DNA of 7,680 nt. Source: Chloroflexota bacterium (lineage in GTDB: Bacteria > Chloroflexota > Dehalococcoidia > Lucifugimonadales > Australimonadaceae). Below the pieces are notes generated by a model. It was not told the origin of the DNA and made no database searches. It saw nothing but the letters and a program-made list of their open reading frames with translations. Position numbers and translations under genes: made by a program. Positions 1-6,148 of this stretch are shown piece by piece (position 1 is the first letter of the stretch; each line of letters begins with the position of its first letter). The stretch spans positions 1 to 7,680 of the forward strand of contig JACZSI010000077.1 in the NCBI GenBank assembly GCA_022574265.1, given 5' to 3'.

Positions 1-992
1 GCGACGGCGAGGTGCGTCTTGCCGCAGCCCGAGTCGCCGACCAGGACGAGCCAGCCGTGCGGGTCGCGCGCGAACGCCGAGCTCATGGCGAGGGCCGCCT
101 CGAGCGTCTCGCGCTGCTCGGGCTCATCGGCGCGGCCGGCGGACTCGAAGGTCTCGAAGGTCATGTGCTTGAGCATCTCTTGGGGGACGGCGCCGACGCG
201 CTGTCCGCCCGCCGAGGCGGCGGCGCCCAGGTCCATGACGCGCGACGTGCGCGGGTCGAGCAGCCGCTGCTGGAGCCGTGGGTCGAGCCGGTCGAGCGCG
301 ATGCTTGAGGTCACGATCGTCGGCAGGTCGTTGAGGTAGCGGTGGTTCAGCACCTGGTAGACCTTCTCCTCGGCCCACGGCGTCGTGCTGTGCCGGCCCA
401 GGTCGTCCAACACCAGGACGGGGACGGTTTTGACCTGCTCGAACAGCTCGTCGTAGGAGACCTCGGCGTCGGGGCCGTAGGTGGCCCGCAGGTGGTCGAG
501 CAGGTCGGGGACGAAGGTGAAGAAGACGGCCTCGCCGCGCTCCATGAGCCGGTTGGCCATGCCCGCGGCCAGGTGCGTCTTGCCGGTGCCGGAGCCGCCG
601 ACGAGCATGAAGCAGCCGCGGGGGTCGTCGGCGTAGGCGCGGGCGGCATCAAGCGCCGCCTCGAAGCGCGCGCGGGCCTCGGCGCTCGGGCCGGCCGCCG
701 TGATCGCTTCGAGGGAGACCTTCGCGAGCGAGCCCATGTTGCTGAAGCGGCGGAGGCGCTCGAGCCGGTCGGCGGCGCCCCGCTCCCGCCGGCAGACGCA
801 GGGGAACGCGCGGCCGAAGTCCGGGTGGTCGAGCCCCACCTCATGCCGGACCCAGCCCAGGTCGCGGCAGACCGGGCAGACGGGTTCCTTCGCCTCTTCC
901 TCGACCGCCGCGAGCCAGTCAGCCGGATAGTCGGCGGCGCCGGAGGAGATCTGCAGCTGTAAGCGTTTCAGGATGTCGCCCAGACTCTCCAT
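1..992 (-). CDS. DnaC/DnaI-like helicase-loader ATPase with two AAA+ modules (3' end cut by window)
   Basis: Likely cytoplasmic ATPase that loads the DnaB helicase onto DNA; the role is inferred from the family and from the adjacent dnaB and dnaD-domain genes. The visible 330 codons show a short helical N-terminus, then a zinc-finger-like Cys pattern (C39-x2-C42, C65-x-C67). A first P-loop domain follows: Walker A GGSGTGKTH near residues 132-140, Walker B VLVLDDLG near 192-199, and a sensor-like TIVTSS near 225-230. Around residue 277 the chain restarts with MTFETF, the usual entry to a DnaC-type ATPase domain, and reaches a second complete Walker A, GDSGCGKTH, near 319-327, where the window ends. 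The start at 992 is chosen for a strong AGGAGAGG ribosome binding site. An in-frame ATG at 1013 lies upstream of that site. The start lies 74 bases inside the dnaD-domain gene. A single-domain DnaC/DnaI is about 250-310 residues, so this protein is longer. Confidence 0.87.
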   Translation of the reverse strand, partial: MESLGDILKRLQLQISSGAADYPADWLAAVEEEAKEPVCPVCRDLGWVRHEVGLDHPDFGRAFPCVCRRERGAADRLERLRRFSNMGSLAKVSLEAITAAGPSAEARARFEAALDAARAYADDPRGCFMLVGGSGTGKTHLAAGMANRLMERGEAVFFTFVPDLLDHLRATYGPDAEVSYDELFEQVKTVPVLVLDDLGRHSTTPWAEEKVYQVLNHRYLNDLPTIVTSSIALDRLDPRLQQRLLDPRTSRVMDLGAAASAGGQRVGAVPQEMLKHMTFETFESAGRADEPEQRETLEAALAMSSAFARDPHGWLVLVGDSGCGKTHLAV

Positions 993-1605
993 GCCTCTCC
1001 TGTCTTGGTCCATCGGACCTTCGCCCATCGGACGCCCACCGCTCCAGGATCGTGGCGATGTACCGCCAGCTACGCGCGTTGCGCTCTGCCGCCTCGCGGA
1101 TCGCGCCCTCGATCCACTCCGCGGGATACGTGGCCTCGGCCTCGCGCAGCTGCTCGGCGACCATCGGCGTCAGCATGCCGACGTTGGCCTCGTAGAGCGC
1201 GAAGACGTTGGGCCGCTCCACGACGACCGGCTCCGGAGGCGCCGTGGATGGGAGTGGCGTGAGCCGCGCCGCGCTGCGCCGGTTCTCCGGCGTGTTGAGC
1301 AGATAGCGGCCCGCGGCCTCGAGCAACGTCCCGCGCGCGCACGCGAGCCCGAGGCCACGGCGCACCTCGGCGGTCGAGCCGAGCGCGGCATTCAGCACGC
1401 CGTCGGCCTCCAGCGTCGCCGCCGGAACGGCCTTGGGGGAGCCCTTCACCTGCGCTGAGTGCCAGAGGAAACGCAGCGTGCACTTGAGCTCGGCCATGTC
1501 GTCGATCTCGGCGAGGAGCGAGCCGAGCAGGGGCGCGGGCACCGGCAGCGAGCGCACGCGCGCTTCGAAGCCGGCGCCGCTGGTTGAGTTGCTTGCGGTC
1601 TGCAT
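919..1605 (-). CDS. dnaD: DnaD-domain primosome protein
   Basis: Probable DnaD-family protein (228 aa) that helps remodel DNA and recruit or load the replicative helicase. Residues about 18-110 resemble the winged-helix N-terminal DnaD domain, with a PLLGSLLAEIDDMAELK segment followed by a helix-rich stretch. A proline-rich linker covers about 115-130. Residues about 132-192 carry the C-terminal DnaD/DnaB_2 signature: FALYEANVGMLTP, then a YPAEWIEGAI helix, then RNARSWRYIATILERW. The gene starts 12 bases after the dnaB stop, with a modest GAGGCGGG upstream of the ATG at 1605. It overlaps the DnaC-like gene by 74 bases. The last 36 or so residues (RRSDGP to the end) are basic, look unstructured, and coincide largely with that overlap. 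The family assignment is firm; the exact job in this lineage is inferred. Confidence 0.88.
   Translation of the reverse strand: MQTASNSTSGAGFEARVRSLPVPAPLLGSLLAEIDDMAELKCTLRFLWHSAQVKGSPKAVPAATLEADGVLNAALGSTAEVRRGLGLACARGTLLEAAGRYLLNTPENRRSAARLTPLPSTAPPEPVVVERPNVFALYEANVGMLTPMVAEQLREAEATYPAEWIEGAIREAAERNARSWRYIATILERWASDGRRSDGPRQERHGESGRHPETLTAADLLRRRRLSG
994..1001 (-). promoter_or_regulatory. Ribosome binding site of the DnaC-like gene
   Basis: The minus strand reads AGGAGAGG just before the ATG at 992. It is the strongest Shine-Dalgarno match in the window and lies inside the 3' end of the dnaD-domain gene. It decides between the ATG at 992 and the in-frame ATG at 1013. Confidence 0.75.
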
Positions 1606-1617
1606 CGCGGACCCGCC

Positions 1618-3000
1618 TCATGCGCCCGGCGCCGCGGTGCCCAGTACGGGCTCGAAGCGCGAGAAGTTCTCGCGGAAGTAGAGGTCGATCTCGCGGGTCG
1701 GTCCGTGCCGGTTCTTGCGGATGATGAGCTTGACGAGGTGATGAGGGTAGGGCGCGTCCATGTCCGCGGCGTGGCGCCGGTCCCACTGCTCCTCGTTGTA
1801 GTACTTGTCCTCGCGGTGGATGAACGCGACCACGTCGGCGTCCTGCTCGATGCTGCCGGACTCGCGCAGGTCGGAGAGCTGGGGGAGGTGGTCGGGCCGC
1901 TGCTCGATGGCGCGGGAGAGCTGGGAGACGGCGATCACCGGTGCGTTGAGCTCACGGGCGGCCGCCTTGAGCTGCCGGGTCACGTCCGAAAGCTCCTGCG
2001 TGCGGTTCTCGTTGCGCCGCTCAGGCCCGGAGATGAGCTGGATGTAGTCGACGACGACCAGGTCGACGGGGCGGCTGGCGTGCAGGCGGCGCAGCTTGCT
2101 CCGCATCTCCGCGACGGTCTGCGCGGGGGTGTCGTCGAGGAAGATGGTGAGGTCGGACAGGGCGCCGATGGCGTTGGTCACGCGGGCCTGGGCGGACTCG
2201 GGGATCAGGTGCAGGCGCAGCAGGTGGCTGTCGACTTCCGCCTCGGCCGCGACGAGGCGGAGCGCGAGCTGCTCGCGGCCCATCTCGAGGCTGAAGACGG
2301 CCACGACGTGCCCCTGCCCAGCCGCGTGGCGGGCGATGTTCATGGCAAGCGTGGATTTCCCGAAGGCGGGGCGGGCGGCGAGGATGAACAGGTCGCCGCG
2401 CACCAGTCCGCCGAGCGCTCGGTCGAGGTCCGGGAAGCCGCTGGGGATCGGTGCGGTCGCGCGGTCCATCACGCCGCCGATGGTGCCCATCTGCTCCATG
2501 TATTCGTCGAGGACGTCGTGAAGGCTCACGAAGTCCCGCACGACGTGCGTGCCGCGCACGCGGGTGAGCAGCTCCTCGGCTTGGGCCATGGCGGCCTCGG
2601 TGTCGGCGCTGTCCGCGTAGCCCAAGGCGGCGATGTCGCCTGCCGCGAGGATGAGCCGGCGCATCGTGGCCGTGCGGTTCACGATCTGGGCGAAGTGCTC
2701 GACGTGCACGGTGGTCGGCACGGTGGCGACGAGGTGCGAGAGGTATGCCGGGCCGCCGACGTCGTCGAGGTGCTCGCGGAGCCCGAGCTCACGCCCGACG
2801 CTGATCTGGTCGATGGGGTCGCCGCGCGCCTGGAGCGCCTCGCAGGCCTCGAAGCACCAGCGGTTGCGCTCGCGGTAGAAGTCGTCGGCGCGCACGAGCG
2901 ATGCGACGCGGTCGATGGCGCTGCCGTCGATCAGGAGCGAGCCGACCACCGCCTCCTCGGCGTCGGGGTCATGGGGGGGAAGCTTCTCGGCGTACACCAT
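1618..3000 (-). CDS. dnaB: Replicative DNA helicase DnaB
   Basis: Hexameric 5'-to-3' helicase that unwinds the replication fork using ATP. The 460-residue length is normal for the family and no intein is present. The N-terminal DnaB domain (about 7-110) begins with LPPHDPDAEEAVVGSLLID, a classic DnaB opening. A linker with helices follows (about 150-185), then the RecA-like ATPase domain: Walker A ARPAFGKST at about 209-217, Walker B/H3 DLVVVDYIQLI at about 313-323, the SQLSR motif at about 359-363, the conserved DLRESGSIEQDAD stretch at about 377-389, and an RKNRHGPT arginine-finger region at about 428-435. The Walker A has Phe-Gly-Lys-Ser where Met-Gly-Lys-Thr is more usual, but the catalytic Lys is intact. 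The gene begins 8 bases after rplI stops, with no clear ribosome binding site, which suggests translational coupling. Downstream are the dnaD-domain gene and the helicase-loader-like gene. Confidence 0.98.
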   Translation of the reverse strand: MVYAEKLPPHDPDAEEAVVGSLLIDGSAIDRVASLVRADDFYRERNRWCFEACEALQARGDPIDQISVGRELGLREHLDDVGGPAYLSHLVATVPTTVHVEHFAQIVNRTATMRRLILAAGDIAALGYADSADTEAAMAQAEELLTRVRGTHVVRDFVSLHDVLDEYMEQMGTIGGVMDRATAPIPSGFPDLDRALGGLVRGDLFILAARPAFGKSTLAMNIARHAAGQGHVVAVFSLEMGREQLALRLVAAEAEVDSHLLRLHLIPESAQARVTNAIGALSDLTIFLDDTPAQTVAEMRSKLRRLHASRPVDLVVVDYIQLISGPERRNENRTQELSDVTRQLKAAARELNAPVIAVSQLSRAIEQRPDHLPQLSDLRESGSIEQDADVVAFIHREDKYYNEEQWDRRHAADMDAPYPHHLVKLIIRKNRHGPTREIDLYFRENFSRFEPVLGTAAPGA

Positions 3001-3008
3001 CGGGGGCT

Positions 3009-3638
3009 TTACGCGTCCTCGTCCTTCTTCTCGTCTTCTTCGTCGGCACCTGTCTCGACGGGCTCGGCGCTCGCCTCGGCCGGCTCCGCCCCGGGCTCTT
3101 TGTCCTCATCGCTCGTGGCGGTGTCGTCGAGCGCCTCGGGCAGCCCCTCCTCGGCCAGCGTGGCCATGGCCGCGGCCTCCTCCGGCGAATAGCCTTCGGG
3201 GATCACGGAGACGATCACCTCGGCCTGGACGTCGCGGTAGAGGCGGATGTTCACGGGGTAGTCGCCCGGCTCGTGGATCGCGGTGCCGAGCAGCACCTGG
3301 CGGTGGTCGATCTCGCGGCCCGTCGCCTCGGTCAGCTTCTCGGCGATGGCGCGGCCGGTGACCGACCCGAACAGCCGGCCGCTCGGGCCCACGCGCACCT
3401 CGACCTCGACGGTCGTGCCGGCGATCGCCTCGGCGACGACCTCCCACTCCTCCGAGAACTTCAGCCGCGTCTCGTGGGCGGCCTTCTCGATGGCCTTGAT
3501 CCGCTGGAGCTGGTCGGGGGTGGCTGGTGCCGCCAGCCCCCTGGGCAGCAGGTAGTTGCGGGCGAAGCCGTTCTTCACCTCTTTGACCTCGCCGGCGTCG
3601 GCGGTCTCGGGAACGTCTTTCAGGAAGATGACTTTCAT
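3009..3638 (-). CDS. rplI: 50S ribosomal protein bL9 with acidic C-terminal tail
   Basis: Ribosomal protein bL9, which binds 23S rRNA near the L1 stalk and projects from the large subunit. The start MKVIFLKDVP and the block GEVKEVKNGFARNYLLPRG (residues about 16-34) are the family signature. A long connecting helix covers about 40-75. The C-terminal domain (about 77-150) contains GRLFGSVTGRAIAEKL and DHRQVLL, and ends with the EVIVSVIPEG strand. The protein is 209 residues; typical bL9 is about 150. The extra 55 or so residues form a tail rich in Asp and Glu, very acidic from about 170 to 209. The open frame continues upstream, but homology and a GAGG ribosome binding site 7-8 bases away fix the ATG at 3638. 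It is the first gene of the run rplI, dnaB, dnaD-domain, dnaC-like. The rpsF-ssb-rpsR genes that often precede rplI are not here. Confidence 0.97.
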   Translation of the reverse strand: MKVIFLKDVPETADAGEVKEVKNGFARNYLLPRGLAAPATPDQLQRIKAIEKAAHETRLKFSEEWEVVAEAIAGTTVEVEVRVGPSGRLFGSVTGRAIAEKLTEATGREIDHRQVLLGTAIHEPGDYPVNIRLYRDVQAEVIVSVIPEGYSPEEAAAMATLAEEGLPEALDDTATSDEDKEPGAEPAEASAEPVETGADEEDEKKDEDA

Positions 3639-3645
3639 GGGTCTG

Positions 3646-3651
3646 TCCTCA
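3646..3651 (-). promoter_or_regulatory. Ribosome binding site of rplI
   Basis: The minus strand reads TGAGGA, separated by 7 bases from the ATG at 3638. It supports that ATG over the many upstream in-frame codons, which would encode sequence unlike bL9. Confidence 0.65.
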
Positions 3652-3723
3652 CGTCGGGCACGCGCCGGCCCGCTCATAGCTGGGATTCGACCGCCGCCGC
3701 GCCTGCGGTGCAGCAGACAACGA

Positions 3724-3740
3724 TGCGGCACACGGCCGCA
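3724..3740 (-). other. Short hairpin in the rplI leader
   Basis: The minus strand reads TGCGGC, loop CGTGT, then GCCGCA: a perfect 6-bp stem. It lies about 85 bases before the rplI start and just downstream of the -10-like TATGAT at 3745-3750. It could be a leader RNA structure. In DNA this GC-rich, a chance hairpin is also plausible. Confidence 0.25.
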
Positions 3741-3836
3741 CACCATCATAAACCACGTCGGCCGGCAACTGGGATAGGCCCAGATGACCCGCTGACGGGC
3801 CGGATCCAGCAGAGAGAGGACTTCGCGCCGTGGCGG

Positions 3837-3867
3837 ATTATCCACGCCCCCAAGAGTGGGGACGCAA
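3837..3867 (-). promoter_or_regulatory. Weak promoter candidate for the rplI-dnaB operon
   Basis: The minus strand has TTGCGT (3862-3867) and GATAAT (3837-3842). Each resembles a sigma-70-type box, but they are 19 bases apart, longer than the usual 16-18. The spacer is occupied by a hairpin. If real, transcripts would carry an rplI leader of roughly 190 bases. Confidence 0.2.
3845..3864 (-). terminator. Possible terminator or attenuator hairpin after purL
   Basis: On the minus strand CGTCCCC pairs with GGGGGCG around the 6-base loop ACTCTT, giving a 7-bp stem with one G-U pair. It starts about 31 bases past the purL stop, where a terminator would be expected. No run of T follows (next bases TGGATAATCC), so it is not a classic intrinsic terminator. 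It also falls between the two boxes of a weak promoter candidate. Confidence 0.3.
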
Positions 3868-3895
3868 GTGGCTCGCCGGTTGATTTCGAGACGTG

Positions 3896-6148
3896 CTAGC
3901 CCGCCAGAGCTCGCTCGAGCCCGGTCCCGTGCGCCTCGGCGAGCGCCGCCAGCGGCTCGTCGATGAGGCCGCCGAGGCTCACGCGCTCGCCGCCGACGCT
4001 CCCCAGGCGGAGCACGGGCACGCCCGCCGCCCCGGCGCGCGCAGCGACGGCGGCAGCGTCGTCGGGGGCGCAGCTGACGACGACGCGGGATGCCGCCTCG
4101 CCGAAAAGCGCCGCGTCCCACCGCCCCCTGTGTTGCCCCCTCTCCCTGAGCAGGGAGAGGGTTGGGGTGAGGGTCGATTCCCCCACGAACCCGACGCCGC
4201 CCAGGATCGCGCTCTCGGCGACCGCGACCGCCAGGCCGCCGTCGGCGCAGTCGTGCGCGGAGCGCAGCAGGCGCGCCTCGGCGAGCGCGACGAGCAGCGC
4301 CTGCACGCGCGCTTCGAGCGCGAGGTCGATCGAGGGCGCGCCGATCACGAGGCCGTGGACGTGGGCGAGGTACTCGCTGCCCGCGAGCGACGCGGGGTCG
4401 CCGGCGAGCGCATCCGCGCCCAGCAGCAGCACGGCATCCCCAAGCTCGACGAAGCCAGCGGTGAGCCGCGCGCCGGCGTCCTCGAGCAGGCCGACGGCGC
4501 CGACGACCGGCGTGGGGTAGATGGCCTCCCCGCCGGACTCGTTGTAGAGCGACACGTTGCCGCTCACGACGGGTACGCCGAGTGCCTTGGCGGCATCCGC
4601 GATGCCGCGGATCGCCTCCGCGAGCTGGTAGTAGACGTCGGGGCGCTCCGGGTCGCCGAAGTTGAGGCAGTCGGTCAGCGCCAGCGGCCTGGCGCCGGCG
4701 CACGCCACGTTGCGGCAAGCCTCGGCCGCGGCCATCGCGCCGCCGGCGTACGGCTCCAGGTACGCCATGCGCCCGTTGCCGTCCACGGCCATGGCGATGG
4801 CCTTGGCGGTCCCCCTGATGCGCAGCACCGCCGCGTCGCCGGCGCCTGGCTTGACGAGCGTGTTGGTCTGCACCTCGTGGTCGTACCGGCGGTAGACCGA
4901 GCGCTTGGAGGCGATGTTCGGCGAGGCGAGCAACGCTCGGAGCAGAGCGCCCGCCTCGCCGGGCGGCGGCTCCTGGGGCCACGGCGCGTCGTGGAGCTCC
5001 GCGAGGTATGCCGGGCGCTGCGGCTCGGAGCGGTACCGGGGCGGCTCGGAGAGCGGACCGATCTCCACCTCCGCGACCGTCTCATCGCCGTCCAGGATCC
5101 GGGCGAGGCCGTCGCCGGTCACCCGGCCGATCACGGTCGCGCTCAGGTCCCACCGCTCGAAGATGTCGGCGATCGGGCGCTCCTCGCCCTCGCGGACGAT
5201 CAGCAGCATGCGCTCCTGCGACTCGGACAGCATGACCTCGTACGGCGTCATGCCGGGCTCGCGGCGGGGAACCAGCGCGACGTCGATCTCGACGCCGGTG
5301 CCTCCGCGCGCGGCGCACTCGATGGCCGAGCTCGTCAGTCCGGCGGCGCCGAGGTCCTGCATCGCCGCGAGGTGTCCAGAGCGCGCTGCTTCCAGACACG
5401 CCTCGATGAGGACCTTCTCCAGGAACGGGTCGCCGACCTGGACCGTCGGGCGCATCTCGCGCTCCCCGTCGCCGAACGTCCGCGACGCGAGCCCCGACGC
5501 GCCGTGGATGCCGTCGCGGCCGGTGGCGGAGCCGACGAGCATCAGCGTGGAGCCGGGCGTCGTGGCCGCGGAGCGCATCAGCTCGCCCTCGCGCAGCACG
5601 CCGACGCACATGGCGTTGACCAGCGGGTTGCCGGCGTAGCTCGGCGCGAAGGCGACCTCGCCACCGACGTCGGGGATGCCGATGCAGTTCCCGTACCCGG
5701 AGATGCCCGCCACGACGCCCTCGAACAGGTAGCGGTTGTGGGCGTCGTCCAGCGTGCCGAAGCGCAGCGAGTTGAGCAGGGCGATCGGGCGCGCGCCCAT
5801 GGCCAGGATGTCGCGGATGATGCCGCCGACGCCCGTCGCGGCGCCCTGATACGGCTCGACGGCCGAGGGGTGGTTGTGCGACTCGATCTTGAAGACGATG
5901 CTGAGGCCGTCTCCGATGTCGACGACGCCCGCGTTCTCCTCGCCCGCGGCGACGCGGACGGCCGGGCCCTCGGACGGCAGCATGCGCAGCAGCGGCTTCG
6001 AATGCTTGTAGCCGCAGTGCTCGCTCCAAAGCGCGCCGAACATGCCGAGCTCGACCTCGTTCGGCTCGCGCCCCAGCTTCTGGACGATCAGGGCGTACTC
6101 CTCGGCGGTGAGCGCGATGCGGTCGAGGGTCTCTTGAGAGACGGGCAT
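3896..6148 (-). CDS. purL: Phosphoribosylformylglycinamidine synthase subunit PurL
   Basis: Synthetase subunit of FGAM synthase (750 aa). It uses ATP and ammonia delivered by PurQ to convert FGAR to FGAM in de novo purine synthesis. This is the small form, which needs separate PurQ and PurS. Visible signatures are WSEHCGYKHSK (about 41-51), FKIESHNHPSAVEPYQGAATG (about 86-106, substrate and ATP binding), GRDGIHGASG (about 210-219), QDLGAAGLTSS (about 264-274), YDHEVQTNT (about 422-430), SGNVSLYNES (about 529-538) and AHDCADGGLAVA (about 631-642). The start at 6148 matches the family N-terminus and follows GGAG 10 bases upstream. Its ATG shares one base with the stop of the preceding EamA gene. 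Residues about 657-677 are an extra segment (STLTPTLSLLRERGQ and flanks) encoded by a palindromic repeat, inserted just before the conserved ALFGEAASRVVVS stretch. The reading frame is kept. Confidence 0.98.
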   Translation of the reverse strand: MPVSQETLDRIALTAEEYALIVQKLGREPNEVELGMFGALWSEHCGYKHSKPLLRMLPSEGPAVRVAAGEENAGVVDIGDGLSIVFKIESHNHPSAVEPYQGAATGVGGIIRDILAMGARPIALLNSLRFGTLDDAHNRYLFEGVVAGISGYGNCIGIPDVGGEVAFAPSYAGNPLVNAMCVGVLREGELMRSAATTPGSTLMLVGSATGRDGIHGASGLASRTFGDGEREMRPTVQVGDPFLEKVLIEACLEAARSGHLAAMQDLGAAGLTSSAIECAARGGTGVEIDVALVPRREPGMTPYEVMLSESQERMLLIVREGEERPIADIFERWDLSATVIGRVTGDGLARILDGDETVAEVEIGPLSEPPRYRSEPQRPAYLAELHDAPWPQEPPPGEAGALLRALLASPNIASKRSVYRRYDHEVQTNTLVKPGAGDAAVLRIRGTAKAIAMAVDGNGRMAYLEPYAGGAMAAAEACRNVACAGARPLALTDCLNFGDPERPDVYYQLAEAIRGIADAAKALGVPVVSGNVSLYNESGGEAIYPTPVVGAVGLLEDAGARLTAGFVELGDAVLLLGADALAGDPASLAGSEYLAHVHGLVIGAPSIDLALEARVQALLVALAEARLLRSAHDCADGGLAVAVAESAILGGVGFVGESTLTPTLSLLRERGQHRGRWDAALFGEAASRVVVSCAPDDAAAVAARAGAAGVPVLRLGSVGGERVSLGGLIDEPLAALAEAHGTGLERALAG
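4135..4174. repeat. REP-like palindromic repeat inserted in frame in purL
   Basis: The plus strand carries CCCTCTCCCT (4138-4147), a GAGC loop, and its exact complement AGGGAGAGGG (4152-4161), then TTGGGGTGAGGG. This matches a palindromic repeat type found scattered in many GC-rich bacterial genomes. When read through, such repeats typically give peptides like LTPTLSL-RERG or HPNPLPAQGEG. Here the purL frame gives the first type and another minus-strand frame gives the second. The outer limits of the inserted segment are uncertain; the total insertion in purL may be 45-65 bases. Confidence 0.8.

Larger units (their letters stand above)
3639..3895 (-). other. Intergenic region between purL and rplI; probable leader of the replication operon
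   Basis: This 257-base stretch follows the purL stop and precedes rplI, and is the only sizeable gap in the window. No convincing protein is encoded; the open frames through it do not resemble known families. It holds two compact hairpins (3845-3864 and 3724-3740) and two -10-like hexamers on the minus strand: GATAAT at 3837-3842 and TATGAT at 3745-3750. A promoter for rplI-dnaB is expected here by context. Neither hexamer has a well-placed good -35 box, so the start of transcription cannot be fixed by eye. Confidence 0.6.

Noticed and set aside
342..962. Plus-strand open frame of 206 codons opposite the DnaC-like gene
   Set aside because: Compositional shadow of the minus-strand ATPase gene; no domain or ribosome binding site supports it.
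1618..3000. Possible intein in dnaB
   Set aside because: DnaB is a common intein host, but the protein is 460 residues with all motifs uninterrupted, so none is present.
1705..3192. Long plus-strand open frame (495 codons) opposite dnaB and rplI
   Set aside because: It is antisense to two clear conserved genes, its product is a low-complexity Val/Gly/Ala/Asp mix without a domain, and such open antisense frames are expected in DNA this GC-rich.
3745..3768. TTGCCG (3763-3768) and TATGAT (3745-3750) as a promoter for rplI
   Set aside because: The spacer is only 12 bases, too short for a sigma-70-type promoter; the TATGAT alone may still be a -10 box with a poor -35.
3639..4982. Upstream extension of the rplI open frame, giving a 657-residue protein
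   Set aside because: The extension is Arg/Ala-rich antisense-like sequence running out of frame through purL. The bL9 signature starts at the ATG at 3638 with a good ribosome binding site.
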